Below are positions 15,828 through 21,186 of a DNA stretch of 30,302 bases, piece by piece (position 1 is the stretch's first letter; every line of letters begins with the position of its first letter). The DNA lies in assembly GCA_016198045.1 (NCBI GenBank), contig JACQJI010000027.1:1-30302 (forward strand). The letters are read 5' to 3'. The notes under the pieces were generated by a model, which saw nothing but the letters and a program-made list of their open reading frames with translations, made no database searches and had not been told where the DNA came from. The DNA comes from Candidatus Doudnabacteria bacterium. Its GTDB lineage: Bacteria; Patescibacteriota; Doudnabacteria; UBA920; O2-02-FULL-48-8. A program made the translations under genes and the position numbers.

Positions 15828-17219
15828 TTATTTCCCATATCCCGGCTGGGCCGTTCTTACATAGTTATCATAATACTTATAATTATTGCCGCCTTCTTGC
15901 TTGGCTTGATACAAGGCGTAGTCAGCATTTTTCAGCAGCAGGTCAGCAGTGGTGCCGTCTTTGGGAAAAATACTGATGCCCATAGAGAAGGTAACGTAGA
16001 TTTCCTGTTTCTCGGACAGTTTAAACGGATCCTGAAACGCGGTTTGGATTCGTTCCACGACCTGGTCAATTTCTTTGAAAGATTGCAGGTTACCCAGAAG
16101 AATTACGAACTCGTCACCGGCGAAGCGCGAAACCATGTCGCTTCGTTTGACGTGGCCTTTCAGCCGGTGAGCGACTTGCTTGAGCAACGCATCGCCCATG
16201 AGATGCCCGAGCGTGTCATTGATTAGCTTAAATCGATCCAGATCCATGAAGATAATCGCGAACCGCCGGTTGCCCCTGCTTTTGGCCCGCATCAAAGGGG
16301 TTAATTTTTTGGTGAAGGAAAAGCGGTTGGGCAGACCGGTCAGCGTATCATGGAAGGCGGCGTGCCGGATTTGCTGTTCGGATTTTTTCTTTTCTCGCAA
16401 ATCGCGGATGATCGCCAGCAGGTGCGGAGCCTGTTTGGGCAGGTTAACATACTGCAAGGAAATTTCTGCTGGAATTTTCTGATGATTGACAGATGCCAAG
16501 GCCACTTCAAAAATTGAGGAAGGAACTTTGTTGGCCACGACGCGTTTCAGTCTTTTTTGGAATATTTTTTGGGATGAAGAGTGGACGATGTCGCTGATTT
16601 TAGCCCTTTGCAATTGGGATTTATTCCGTCCCGTTTGCATAAGCAGGCTTTGGTTATAGTAAGAGATCGATTGGGTGACCGGATCAAAGATCAGCAGCGG
16701 CTCTGGCGTATTGTCCAGAGTGTGTTTGATGTCTTGTAAATTATGATTCAAGTGGTTAATAGTAATGGTTTGAGCCAACGAGTGTCCTAATGCGATGGAT
16801 AAACTCCGATCCATATTTGAGAAATTATGAATTTTTTTGTAGCAGAATACTATGTTTCCGTAAAGGTTGTTTTTGTAAGTAATTGGCGTAATCAGATAGC
16901 TTACCACGTATTGACCAATATCTAATTTTGGGTCAAGGTTGGGAATTCTTTTGCGAAAAAGAGGTAGTCGATTTTTTGTGACCTTGGAATTAAATCCCTT
17001 TTTTCTCGGGGGGACTGGAGTGAAAGGTAAATGGGGGCTTCGATAAATTAATCTGTATTTTTTACCAAATTGCCACCAGACAAAAGCGTAATCAGCATTT
17101 AAAATTTTTGTGCCAGTCTCCGTAAATTTCCGGATAATAGCAGTCAATTCACTTGCATTGAGTGATTTTAAGGTAGTTTGGTTGATTAAAGCAACTTTTT
17201 CAATAAGACTGGCGCGCAT
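15828..17219 (-). CDS. GAF-PAS-GGDEF protein (putative diguanylate cyclase)
   Basis: 463-residue cytosolic signalling protein. Residues about 15-150 look like a GAF sensor; about 160-275 a PAS domain (TLDNTPEPLLIFDP); about 285-455 a GGDEF domain: FHDTLTGLPNRFSFTKKL, FMDLDRFKLINDTLGH (metal/GTP side), RFAGDEFVILLG at about 365-376, and SMGISIFPKDG. The signature reads AGDEF rather than GGDEF; the alanine form is known from some active cyclases. The product-inhibition site RxxD reads KRSD (358-361), so feedback by c-di-GMP may be weak. No EAL or HD-GYP partner and no obvious c-di-GMP effector are in the window. It has no Shine-Dalgarno sequence and lies just after a terminator, so its promoter is unclear; valS follows 2 nt later. 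Confidence 0.9.
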   Translation of the reverse strand: MRASLIEKVALINQTTLKSLNASELTAIIRKFTETGTKILNADYAFVWWQFGKKYRLIYRSPHLPFTPVPPRKKGFNSKVTKNRLPLFRKRIPNLDPKLDIGQYVVSYLITPITYKNNLYGNIVFCYKKIHNFSNMDRSLSIALGHSLAQTITINHLNHNLQDIKHTLDNTPEPLLIFDPVTQSISYYNQSLLMQTGRNKSQLQRAKISDIVHSSSQKIFQKRLKRVVANKVPSSIFEVALASVNHQKIPAEISLQYVNLPKQAPHLLAIIRDLREKKKSEQQIRHAAFHDTLTGLPNRFSFTKKLTPLMRAKSRGNRRFAIIFMDLDRFKLINDTLGHLMGDALLKQVAHRLKGHVKRSDMVSRFAGDEFVILLGNLQSFKEIDQVVERIQTAFQDPFKLSEKQEIYVTFSMGISIFPKDGTTADLLLKNADYALYQAKQEGGNNYKYYDNYVRTAQPGYGK

Positions 17220-17224
17220 AAGAT

Positions 17225-17258
17225 AAAAATTGGAGGGGAAAGCACCGGACTCTCCCCT
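17225..17258 (-). terminator. Rho-independent terminator after the 241-residue orphan gene
   Basis: On the minus strand AGGGGA (17253-17258) pairs with TCCCCT (17234-17239), with an additional AG/CT pair inside, followed by ATTTTT. The stem starts at the last base of the stop codon. Confidence 0.65.
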
Positions 17259-17983
17259 TATTTAGCCTTGACGACCCATGCCGTAAGGTGTTTGTATTTG
17301 AAGTACAAAAAGTTTCCCTTCTCCGTCACTCGGAGTTGACGTCCTGCTCCCCGTCGGAGGTTGTCGAGTATCGTCTGTCGGCTGTAGGGGTGGGTTCGCA
17401 CCCACTTCACCTCAGGATTGTCCTCGGCGAAGGGGTGCAAGAGAATCACCCGGTTTTCCGACCGTGGGTCCGCGTCCCCAGAGAGGTACCAGCCGGCTGC
17501 CTGAAGGATTCTTTTGAGATTCCTGTGAGATTGGCTCGAAAGGAACCTCGAAAAATACAGAGTCAGCGGCGGCTTAAGTCTTTTTCGGTTGCGTCTCAGG
17601 AACGCTCCGACTTCGTCTCGCCAGAGCATCTCCTGAACTTGAGTCGTTTGCCCAAGCATTCTGATTAGGTTGAGGCGAGCCTGGAGATTGGCGATGTAGC
17701 TCGCGTCAACAATGACCGGTTTGAGCCCGCATCTAAGACCTTGCAGTATCCAGAGCCTCTCCTCTTGATCAGTGCCCCGGCCAGCCACCACTACAGTACC
17801 GATAGCAAACTGCAGGAGCCAGGTGGTGGCGAACTGGACATAATTCTCATTTGCCTCATTATAGTCAGCGACCGTGACCGCACTAGGGGCAAAGGGCTGT
17901 TCTTGCAGCAGCCGCTCGTCCCAGTATCGGCCCAGCCTGGTTTCCAAGCTCTGGACCTGTATCCGAAGGAGCCTTATGCTCAT
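17258..17983 (-). CDS. GC-rich orphan protein of unknown function
   Basis: I do not recognise this 241-residue protein. No membrane helix is certain, though TTWLLQFAIGTVVVAGRG (about 53-70) is hydrophobic. It is arginine-rich (RRNRKRLKPP at about 130-139) with a basic, aromatic C terminus (LRVTEKGNFLYFKYKHL). Codon choice (CTC, GTC, CGG) and visibly higher G+C than its neighbours set it apart, suggesting a foreign origin. It has its own strong promoter (18038-18065), a clear ribosome binding site (AAAGAGGATAT before ATG) and its own terminator, so it is a monocistronic unit. The predicted alternation of strands and helices near residues 60-95 could be a Rossmann-like or DprA/LOG-like nucleotide fold (VVVAGRGTDQEERLWIL), but this is only a suspicion. 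Confidence 0.7.
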   Translation of the reverse strand: MSIRLLRIQVQSLETRLGRYWDERLLQEQPFAPSAVTVADYNEANENYVQFATTWLLQFAIGTVVVAGRGTDQEERLWILQGLRCGLKPVIVDASYIANLQARLNLIRMLGQTTQVQEMLWRDEVGAFLRRNRKRLKPPLTLYFSRFLSSQSHRNLKRILQAAGWYLSGDADPRSENRVILLHPFAEDNPEVKWVRTHPYSRQTILDNLRRGAGRQLRVTEKGNFLYFKYKHLTAWVVKAK

Positions 17984-18037
17984 ATATCCTCTTTTTGCTT
18001 GTCCGGTTTGGTTTTTGGTTTCTGCCGAAGTATATGA

Positions 18038-18065
18038 ATTATAAGCTTATTTAGGGAAATTTCAA
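18038..18065 (-). promoter_or_regulatory. Promoter of the GC-rich orphan gene
   Basis: On the minus strand TTGAAA (18060-18065) is followed after 16 nt by TATAAT (18038-18043). The expected start is near 18031, giving a leader of about 48 nt that ends in the strong AAAGAGGA ribosome site. Confidence 0.65.
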
Positions 18066-18077
18066 GGCTTTTTGCTT

Positions 18078-19112
18078 CTATTTCAATTCCAAATTCGGCT
18101 CAGCAGTGAATGATCTGTAATCCGTGATCCGTAATCTATGACTGCTGATTTTATAATACGCAGCCAGGCCGATCATGGCGGCGTTGTCAGTGCAGTATTG
18201 GAGATTAGGGATTAGAGATTTGAGATTAGAGTTCTTGGCCAATTGTTTAAAGCGTTTGCGCAAAAGCTCATTGGCCGCCACGCCGCCGCCGAGCATGATG
18301 GTTTTGGGCCGGTATTGTTTGATGGCTTGTTCGGTCTTGGCAATGAGGACGTCAACAATGGCTTGTTGGACGGAAGCGGCCAGATTAGTTGATAGTTTAT
18401 AGTTGATAGGTGATAGTTCCTTGAGCTTATAAAGCACGGCGGTTTTGAGGCCGGAAAAGCTGAAATTCAGATTTTTTGAATTGATCATGGGCCGCGGGAA
18501 ATTAAAAGCATGTGAATTCCCTCTCCTGGCAAGCTCGGAAAGTGCTGGCCCTCCTGGGTAGCCTAGGCCGAGTAGCTTAGCGGTTTTGTCAAAAGCTTCG
18601 CCAGCCGCATCATCCAGAGTTTCCCCGACAACCTTGAGCTGACCATGGCCTTTCATAAGAACCAGCAGAGTGTGTCCGCCGGAGACGATGAGGATAAGCG
18701 CTGGAAAAACTTTTAACTTTTGACTTTTAACTTTTGACTTCGCGAAGTTGGCATAGATATGCGCTTCTAAGTGGTTAACGGGAATCACTGGAATGTTTAA
18801 AGCCGCACCCATAGCTTTCGCCGTATCAACTCCGACCATAAGCGAGGTCATCAAGCCGGGACCCTGCGTAACCGCAATCGCCCTTATCTGGCTAAGCTTA
18901 AGTCGAGCTTGCTTTAGTGCCCGGTCAATAATCGGAATGATAACTGGCAGATGCTCGCGCGCCGCGACCTCGGGGACCACGCCGCCATATCGGGAATGGA
19001 GCCTGGCTTGCGAGGCGATGATGTTGGATTTGATCACTCCGTCGACGATTACCGCCGCAGCGGTTTCATCGCAGCTAGTTTCAATGGCAAGGATATTCAA
19101 CTGGCGTTTCAT
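18078..19112 (-). CDS. tsaD: tRNA N6-adenosine threonylcarbamoyltransferase
   Basis: TsaD transfers threonylcarbamoyl from TC-AMP to A37 of ANN-decoding tRNAs, acting with TsaB (short form at 1252) and TsaE. Seen: LAIETSCDETAAAVI (ASKHA phosphate loop); the metal-binding HLEAH (His114, His118); VSGGHTLL; GETLDDAAGEAFDK; the GGGVAAN loop; and CTDNAAMIG. 344 residues is a normal length, but four surface loops carry residues encoded by simple repeats: 125-135 (KSKVKSQKLKV), 234-243 (SPINYKLSTN), 294-305 (NSNLKSLIPNLQ) and 325-335 (HRLRITDYRSF). All catalytic residues are intact, so the enzyme should still work. The gene follows the C39 gene's terminator; its ATG lies 9 nt after an extended -10 box. 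Confidence 0.96.
   Translation of the reverse strand: MKRQLNILAIETSCDETAAAVIVDGVIKSNIIASQARLHSRYGGVVPEVAAREHLPVIIPIIDRALKQARLKLSQIRAIAVTQGPGLMTSLMVGVDTAKAMGAALNIPVIPVNHLEAHIYANFAKSKVKSQKLKVFPALILIVSGGHTLLVLMKGHGQLKVVGETLDDAAGEAFDKTAKLLGLGYPGGPALSELARRGNSHAFNFPRPMINSKNLNFSFSGLKTAVLYKLKELSPINYKLSTNLAASVQQAIVDVLIAKTEQAIKQYRPKTIMLGGGVAANELLRKRFKQLAKNSNLKSLIPNLQYCTDNAAMIGLAAYYKISSHRLRITDYRSFTAEPNLELK
18111..18140. repeat. In-frame repeat tract 1 in tsaD (C terminus)
   Basis: Near-tandem copies on the plus strand: GATCTGTAATCCGT then GATCCGTAATCTAT. They encode HRLRITDYRS in tsaD. Part (ITDYRSF) resembles normal TsaD sequence (TDWRS-like), so here the repeat may have grown from, or converged on, native codons. 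Confidence 0.6.
18201..18231. repeat. In-frame repeat tract 2 in tsaD
   Basis: GAGATTAGG, GATTAGAGATT and GAGATTAGAG in tandem: three to four imperfect copies of a GATTAGAG-like unit, encoding NSNLKSLIPNL on the minus strand just before the CTDNAAMIG motif. Confidence 0.7.
18386..18418. repeat. In-frame repeat tract 3 in tsaD
   Basis: TAGTTGATAG, TTTATAGTTGATAGG, TGATAGTT: repeated GATAGTT-type words encoding LSPINYKLSTN. The same word family makes the palindrome before trxB at 28782-28830. Confidence 0.75.
18709..18740. repeat. In-frame repeat tract 4 in tsaD
   Basis: Two direct copies of a 14-nt unit (ACTTTTAACTTTTG) at 18709-18722 and 18723-18736, encoding KSKVKSQKLKV between the HLEAH and VSGGHT motifs, a place where TsaD proteins vary in length. 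Confidence 0.8.
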
Positions 19113-19129
19113 ACAGCAATAAGTATATC
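19113..19129 (-). promoter_or_regulatory. Extended -10 promoter giving near-leaderless tsaD
   Basis: On the minus strand TGATATACT (TGn plus TATACT, -10 at 19122-19127) lies right after the T-run of the C39 terminator. The ATG is 9 nt after the -10 box, so the expected transcript start is within about 2-3 nt of the start codon. No good -35 is visible. Confidence 0.45.
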
Positions 19130-19152
19130 AAAAACCCCGACTGACGTCGGGG
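19130..19152 (-). terminator. Rho-independent terminator after the C39-like peptidase gene
   Basis: Perfect 7-bp stem CCCCGAC / GTCGGGG with a 4-nt loop (19135-19152), followed on the minus strand by TTTTT. It separates the C39 gene from tsaD. Confidence 0.8.
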
Positions 19153-19165
19153 CTTGCCTTATATT

Positions 19166-19888
19166 CTATCCAACCACGATCACAACTTTTTGTCCATTGT
19201 TCACGTCGCCGTCATTCCAATCGTGCATGGCATTCATCACGTCATTTGACTCGAAAACATAATCTGCTCCCTTGCGCGTACCGGGATCGTTGGTAATCAG
19301 CCTGCCATCTTTGGTATAACCTTTGATGACGAGCATGTGGTACAAAGGCCCAGGACTGCGGTAATTGGGATTGGGCAGCATGCGACCGGCTGCCGGCACT
19401 AACACAAGTTTGCCAGCAGCCACCGCTTGCTTGATTTGTGTAAGCGTCGGATTGTATGCGAGCTTAACTTTTGAAATGTCAAAATAATCCTCAAGAATTT
19501 TTGCTGTTTCTTCGGCGGTCGTATCCTTGTAATACCCGAATGTTTGCACTTCCCAGTCTTTGATTTTGAGCAGTTCGGCGTCCGCGTATGCCGCGCTGGC
19601 GATACCTCGATTGAATAAATAGGAAGCAGCCATGAGCACTGAGGCTTCTTCGCAAAATTCTTGGTATGGCAATTCCCAGTTGGCGTATGGCGCTTGGCTG
19701 GTGAAGGGCACGGCCAAGTTGACCTCGGGAGGAAGAGGCAAAGATTCTGTTTCTGCTCCCAGAACCTGGGTGTCTTGGTAAGACGTGGCTGGAGGGAGTT
19801 GTATTTTTGAGCCTGACTTAAAAATAACTGCCGCAAGTGCTGCGGCGATGAAAATCAGGCTGATGATTATGAAATGTCGGTCTTTCAT
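19166..19888 (-). CDS. Membrane-anchored C39-like peptidase
   Basis: 240 residues. A hydrophobic helix at about 6-22 (IIISLIFIAAALAAVIF) anchors the protein, with the rest outside the membrane. The domain from about 57 is of the Peptidase_C39_2 type: VPFTSQAPYANW with the oxyanion Gln65, QEFCEEASVLMA with Cys79 as nucleophile, GPLYHMLVIKGY with His184, and ITNDPGTRKG with Asp201. All catalytic positions are in place. Members of this family in small-genome bacteria are exported and their substrates are unknown; wall or surface protein processing is plausible. The N terminus is preceded by a MITE-like element ending 55 bp upstream. TTGACC and TACGCT 17 nt apart (minus strand, the -35 lying at the edge of that element) could be its promoter. 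A strong terminator follows the stop. Confidence 0.82.
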   Translation of the reverse strand: MKDRHFIIISLIFIAAALAAVIFKSGSKIQLPPATSYQDTQVLGAETESLPLPPEVNLAVPFTSQAPYANWELPYQEFCEEASVLMAASYLFNRGIASAAYADAELLKIKDWEVQTFGYYKDTTAEETAKILEDYFDISKVKLAYNPTLTQIKQAVAAGKLVLVPAAGRMLPNPNYRSPGPLYHMLVIKGYTKDGRLITNDPGTRKGADYVFESNDVMNAMHDWNDGDVNNGQKVVIVVG

Positions 19889-19943
19889 TGCTAGGGTCTG
19901 CTTCTGATTGCGTAGCGTAAACTATTCCAGCTATTTGGTCAAG

Positions 19944-20082
19944 CCAGGTACTAGAAATTTGACTTAATCTTTCGGCCACTTCGTGATTAGCTTGATCAGG
20001 CCGAAAGATTATAGCGCGATTATGTTTTGAGCGGGAGTCCTTGCATGAAAACATAATCGCGGGTCAAATTTTCAGTACCTGG
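19944..20082. mobile_element. 139-bp MITE-like element with terminal inverted repeats and 5-bp flanking duplication
   Basis: Terminal arms CCAGGTACTAGAAATTTGAC (19944-19963) and, inverted, CCAGGTACTGAAAATTTGAC (20063-20082) match at 18 of 20 positions. TCAAG lies directly against both outer ends (19939-19943 and 20083-20087), as a target duplication would; with GG included the flanks share GGTCAAG. Inside are two perfect palindromes: TAATCTTTCGGCC / GGCCGAAAGATTA (19965-19977 and 19999-20011, 21-nt loop) and CGCGATTATGTTTT / AAAACATAATCGCG (20015-20028 and 20048-20061, 19-nt loop). Single-stranded, it would fold as a four-way junction. No coding capacity for a transposase. An alternative reading is a structured RNA or a repeat of unknown mechanism. 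Confidence 0.65.
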
Positions 20083-20535
20083 TCAAGTCCTTTGGTACCG
20101 CCCGATCAGCTCGGCCTCGGCGATGATGCGGCCTTCTATGGCTTTCAGAAAATCATCCCGATTGGCAATCCTAGCCTCGGTTAAGACCATATCCAAGGCG
20201 TAGAGTTTGAAAAAATACCGATGTTCGCGATCAGGCGGGCAGGGGCCGGCATAGCTGGCACTGCCGGAAGTATTCTGCCCAATTACTCCCGGCGCTTCCC
20301 CGCCTTCTGGAATTTCCATGACTTCAGGCGGCATGTCCCAGACCATCCAATGCACCCATAAGCCGTCTGGCCGGATATTTTTGGGCACATCCGGATCTTC
20401 CATTAGTAATGCCAGGCTCTTGGCTTCTTTTGGAACGTCCACAAAGGTTAAAGGCGGATTGATATTCTCCCCGTCACAGGTGTAGATACTAGGAATCGGC
20501 TGATTATGCTCAAATGCTGGGCTTAAGATTTTCAT
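20083..20535 (-). CDS. PEBP family protein (YbhB/YbcL, Raf kinase inhibitor-like)
   Basis: 150-residue cytosolic protein of the phosphatidylethanolamine-binding fold. Seen: SPAFEHNQPIPSIYTCDGENINPPL at the start, then SLALLMEDPDVP and LWVHWMVWDMPP (the ligand-pocket DPD and HW residues), GPCPPDREHRYFFKLYALD, and the C-terminal helix EGRIIAEAELIGRYQR. Bacterial members have no settled function. I chose ATG 20535 because the upstream in-frame ATG at 20571 lies inside the -10 box of the promoter and family members begin with MKILSP-like residues. The TGA stop is part of the TCAAG flank of the adjacent 139-bp element, so the insertion landed at the very end of this gene; the reading frame appears complete. 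Confidence 0.9.
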   Translation of the reverse strand: MKILSPAFEHNQPIPSIYTCDGENINPPLTFVDVPKEAKSLALLMEDPDVPKNIRPDGLWVHWMVWDMPPEVMEIPEGGEAPGVIGQNTSGSASYAGPCPPDREHRYFFKLYALDMVLTEARIANRDDFLKAIEGRIIAEAELIGRYQRT

Positions 20536-20566
20536 AGTTAGACTTCTGTCATTTCTCTCCAAGGTT

Positions 20567-20594
20567 ATCATACAGTAATAAAAAAAATTCTCAA
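20567..20594 (-). promoter_or_regulatory. Promoter of the PEBP gene
   Basis: On the minus strand TTGAGA (20589-20594) and TATGAT (20567-20572) are 16 nt apart. The -35 lies in the 3' arm of the tRNA terminator. The expected start near 20560 leaves about 25 nt of leader before ATG 20535. Confidence 0.55.
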
Positions 20595-20606
20595 TTGGTT
20601 ATTGAG
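20580..20606 (-). terminator. Terminator of tRNA-Glu
   Basis: On the minus strand CTCAAT (20601-20606) pairs with ATTGAG (20590-20595) over a 5-nt loop, followed by eight T. It starts 23 bases after the tRNA 3' end. Confidence 0.7.
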
Positions 20607-20628
20607 TCAAATTTACTGAGGCAAATTT

Positions 20629-20706
20629 TGGTGACCCCACCGGGATTTGAACCCGGGTTACCAGGATGAAAACCTGGTGTCCTAGACCGGACTAGACGAT
20701 AGGGCC
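20629..20706 (-). tRNA. tRNA-Glu (anticodon TTC)
   Basis: 78-nt cloverleaf including an encoded CCA. Acceptor GGCCCTA pairs with TGGGGTC with two G-U pairs; the D-arm contains TCTAGTCCGGTCTAGGA with a slightly long loop; anticodon stem CCAGG/CCTGG encloses TTTTCAT, giving anticodon TTC; T-arm CCGGG-TTCAAAT-CCCGG; discriminator A, then CCA. Sequence is close to ordinary bacterial tRNA-Glu. It has its own promoter and terminator, so it is a single-gene unit. Confidence 0.95.
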
Positions 20707-20719
20707 GTTTGGCTTGGAT

Positions 20720-20748
20720 ATTGTACAAAATTCAGCCAATTATATCAA
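20720..20748 (-). promoter_or_regulatory. Promoter of tRNA-Glu
   Basis: On the minus strand TTGATA (20743-20748), 17-nt spacer, TACAAT (20720-20725); the tRNA 5' end is 13 nt after the -10. It is divergent from the DUF378 promoter, with 4 nt between the two -35 boxes. Confidence 0.7.
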
Positions 20749-20752
20749 GAGT

Positions 20753-20780
20753 TTGCCTTGGGGTTTGCTGGTGCTATGAT
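20753..20780 (+). promoter_or_regulatory. Promoter of the DUF378 gene
   Basis: TTGCCT (20753-20758), 16-nt spacer, TATGAT (20775-20780), followed by an AGGAAGGGGGTGG ribosome site before ATG 20806. Confidence 0.55.
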
Positions 20781-20805
20781 AACTATAGGAAGGGGGTGGT
20801 AAGAA

Positions 20806-21051
20806 ATGATGACTAAAGGCCATAGAGGGTTTCACTTGGTTACTGTCGTTCTGATGTGGATTGGCGGCTTAAACTGGCTAGTTTACGCTTTGGTTGGTTC
20901 AGAACTGGGCCAATGGATTTTTGGCAGTATGACTGCGAGCGGCTCAAAGGTTGTCTATATTTTGGTGGGCTTGGCCACGGTTTACGAAATTTTGATGCAC
21001 GGCAAGCACTGCCGGATGTGCAAGCCGGAAGGCATGAGCCAGCAGATGTAA
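20806..21051 (+). CDS. DUF378 family small membrane protein
   Basis: 81 residues with two membrane helices: about 10-30 (LVTVVLMWIGGLNWLVYALVG) and about 45-63 (KVVYILVGLATVYEILMHG). The GGLNWLVYALVG segment and the second helix are the DUF378 signature. The C-terminal tail is GKHCRMCKPEG, with a C-x-x-C pair that could bind metal or form a disulfide. Function is unknown across the family. It has one of the best ribosome sites in the window (AAGGGGGTGG) and its own promoter and terminator. A second in-frame ATG follows directly at 20809. Confidence 0.85.
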   Translation: MMTKGHRGFHLVTVVLMWIGGLNWLVYALVGSELGQWIFGSMTASGSKVVYILVGLATVYEILMHGKHCRMCKPEGMSQQM

Positions 21052-21068
21052 GGATTCGAATAAAAGGC

Positions 21069-21100
21069 AAAAGCGCGTTTCTGTGAAGAGCGCGCTTTTT
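21069..21100 (+). terminator. Rho-independent terminator after the DUF378 gene
   Basis: 9-bp stem AAAAGCGCG / CGCGCTTTT with a 13-nt loop, ending in TTTTT, 18 bases after the stop codon. Confidence 0.8.
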
Positions 21101-21104
21101 GGTA

Positions 21105-21133
21105 TTGTAAAAAATCCAAAAGTATGCTATAAT
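21105..21133 (+). promoter_or_regulatory. Strong extended -10 promoter of the secreted coiled-coil protein
   Basis: TTGTAA (21105-21110), 17-nt spacer, TATAAT (21128-21133) preceded by TGC (extended -10). The start near 21140 gives a 45-nt leader that contains a 6-bp hairpin AGAGAG/CTCTCT and no clear Shine-Dalgarno sequence. Confidence 0.7.
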
Positions 21134-21186
21134 TATAAATAAGAGAAAAAGAGAGAAACCCCTCTCTGAAACAAAAACAAAAAAAC

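Noticed and set aside
18111..18740. CRISPR-like array in tsaD
   Set aside because: The four tracts use different words with no common repeat or spacer spacing, and they are coding.
19818..20054. 78-codon open frame on the minus strand across the 139-bp element
   Set aside because: It runs through both palindromes, has no ribosome site and overlaps the start of the peptidase gene; the inverted-repeat structure explains the sequence better.
20536..20571. Upstream ATG extending the PEBP protein by 12 residues
   Set aside because: The ATG is part of the TATGAT -10 box, and the extra residues (MITLERNDRSLT) are not family-like.
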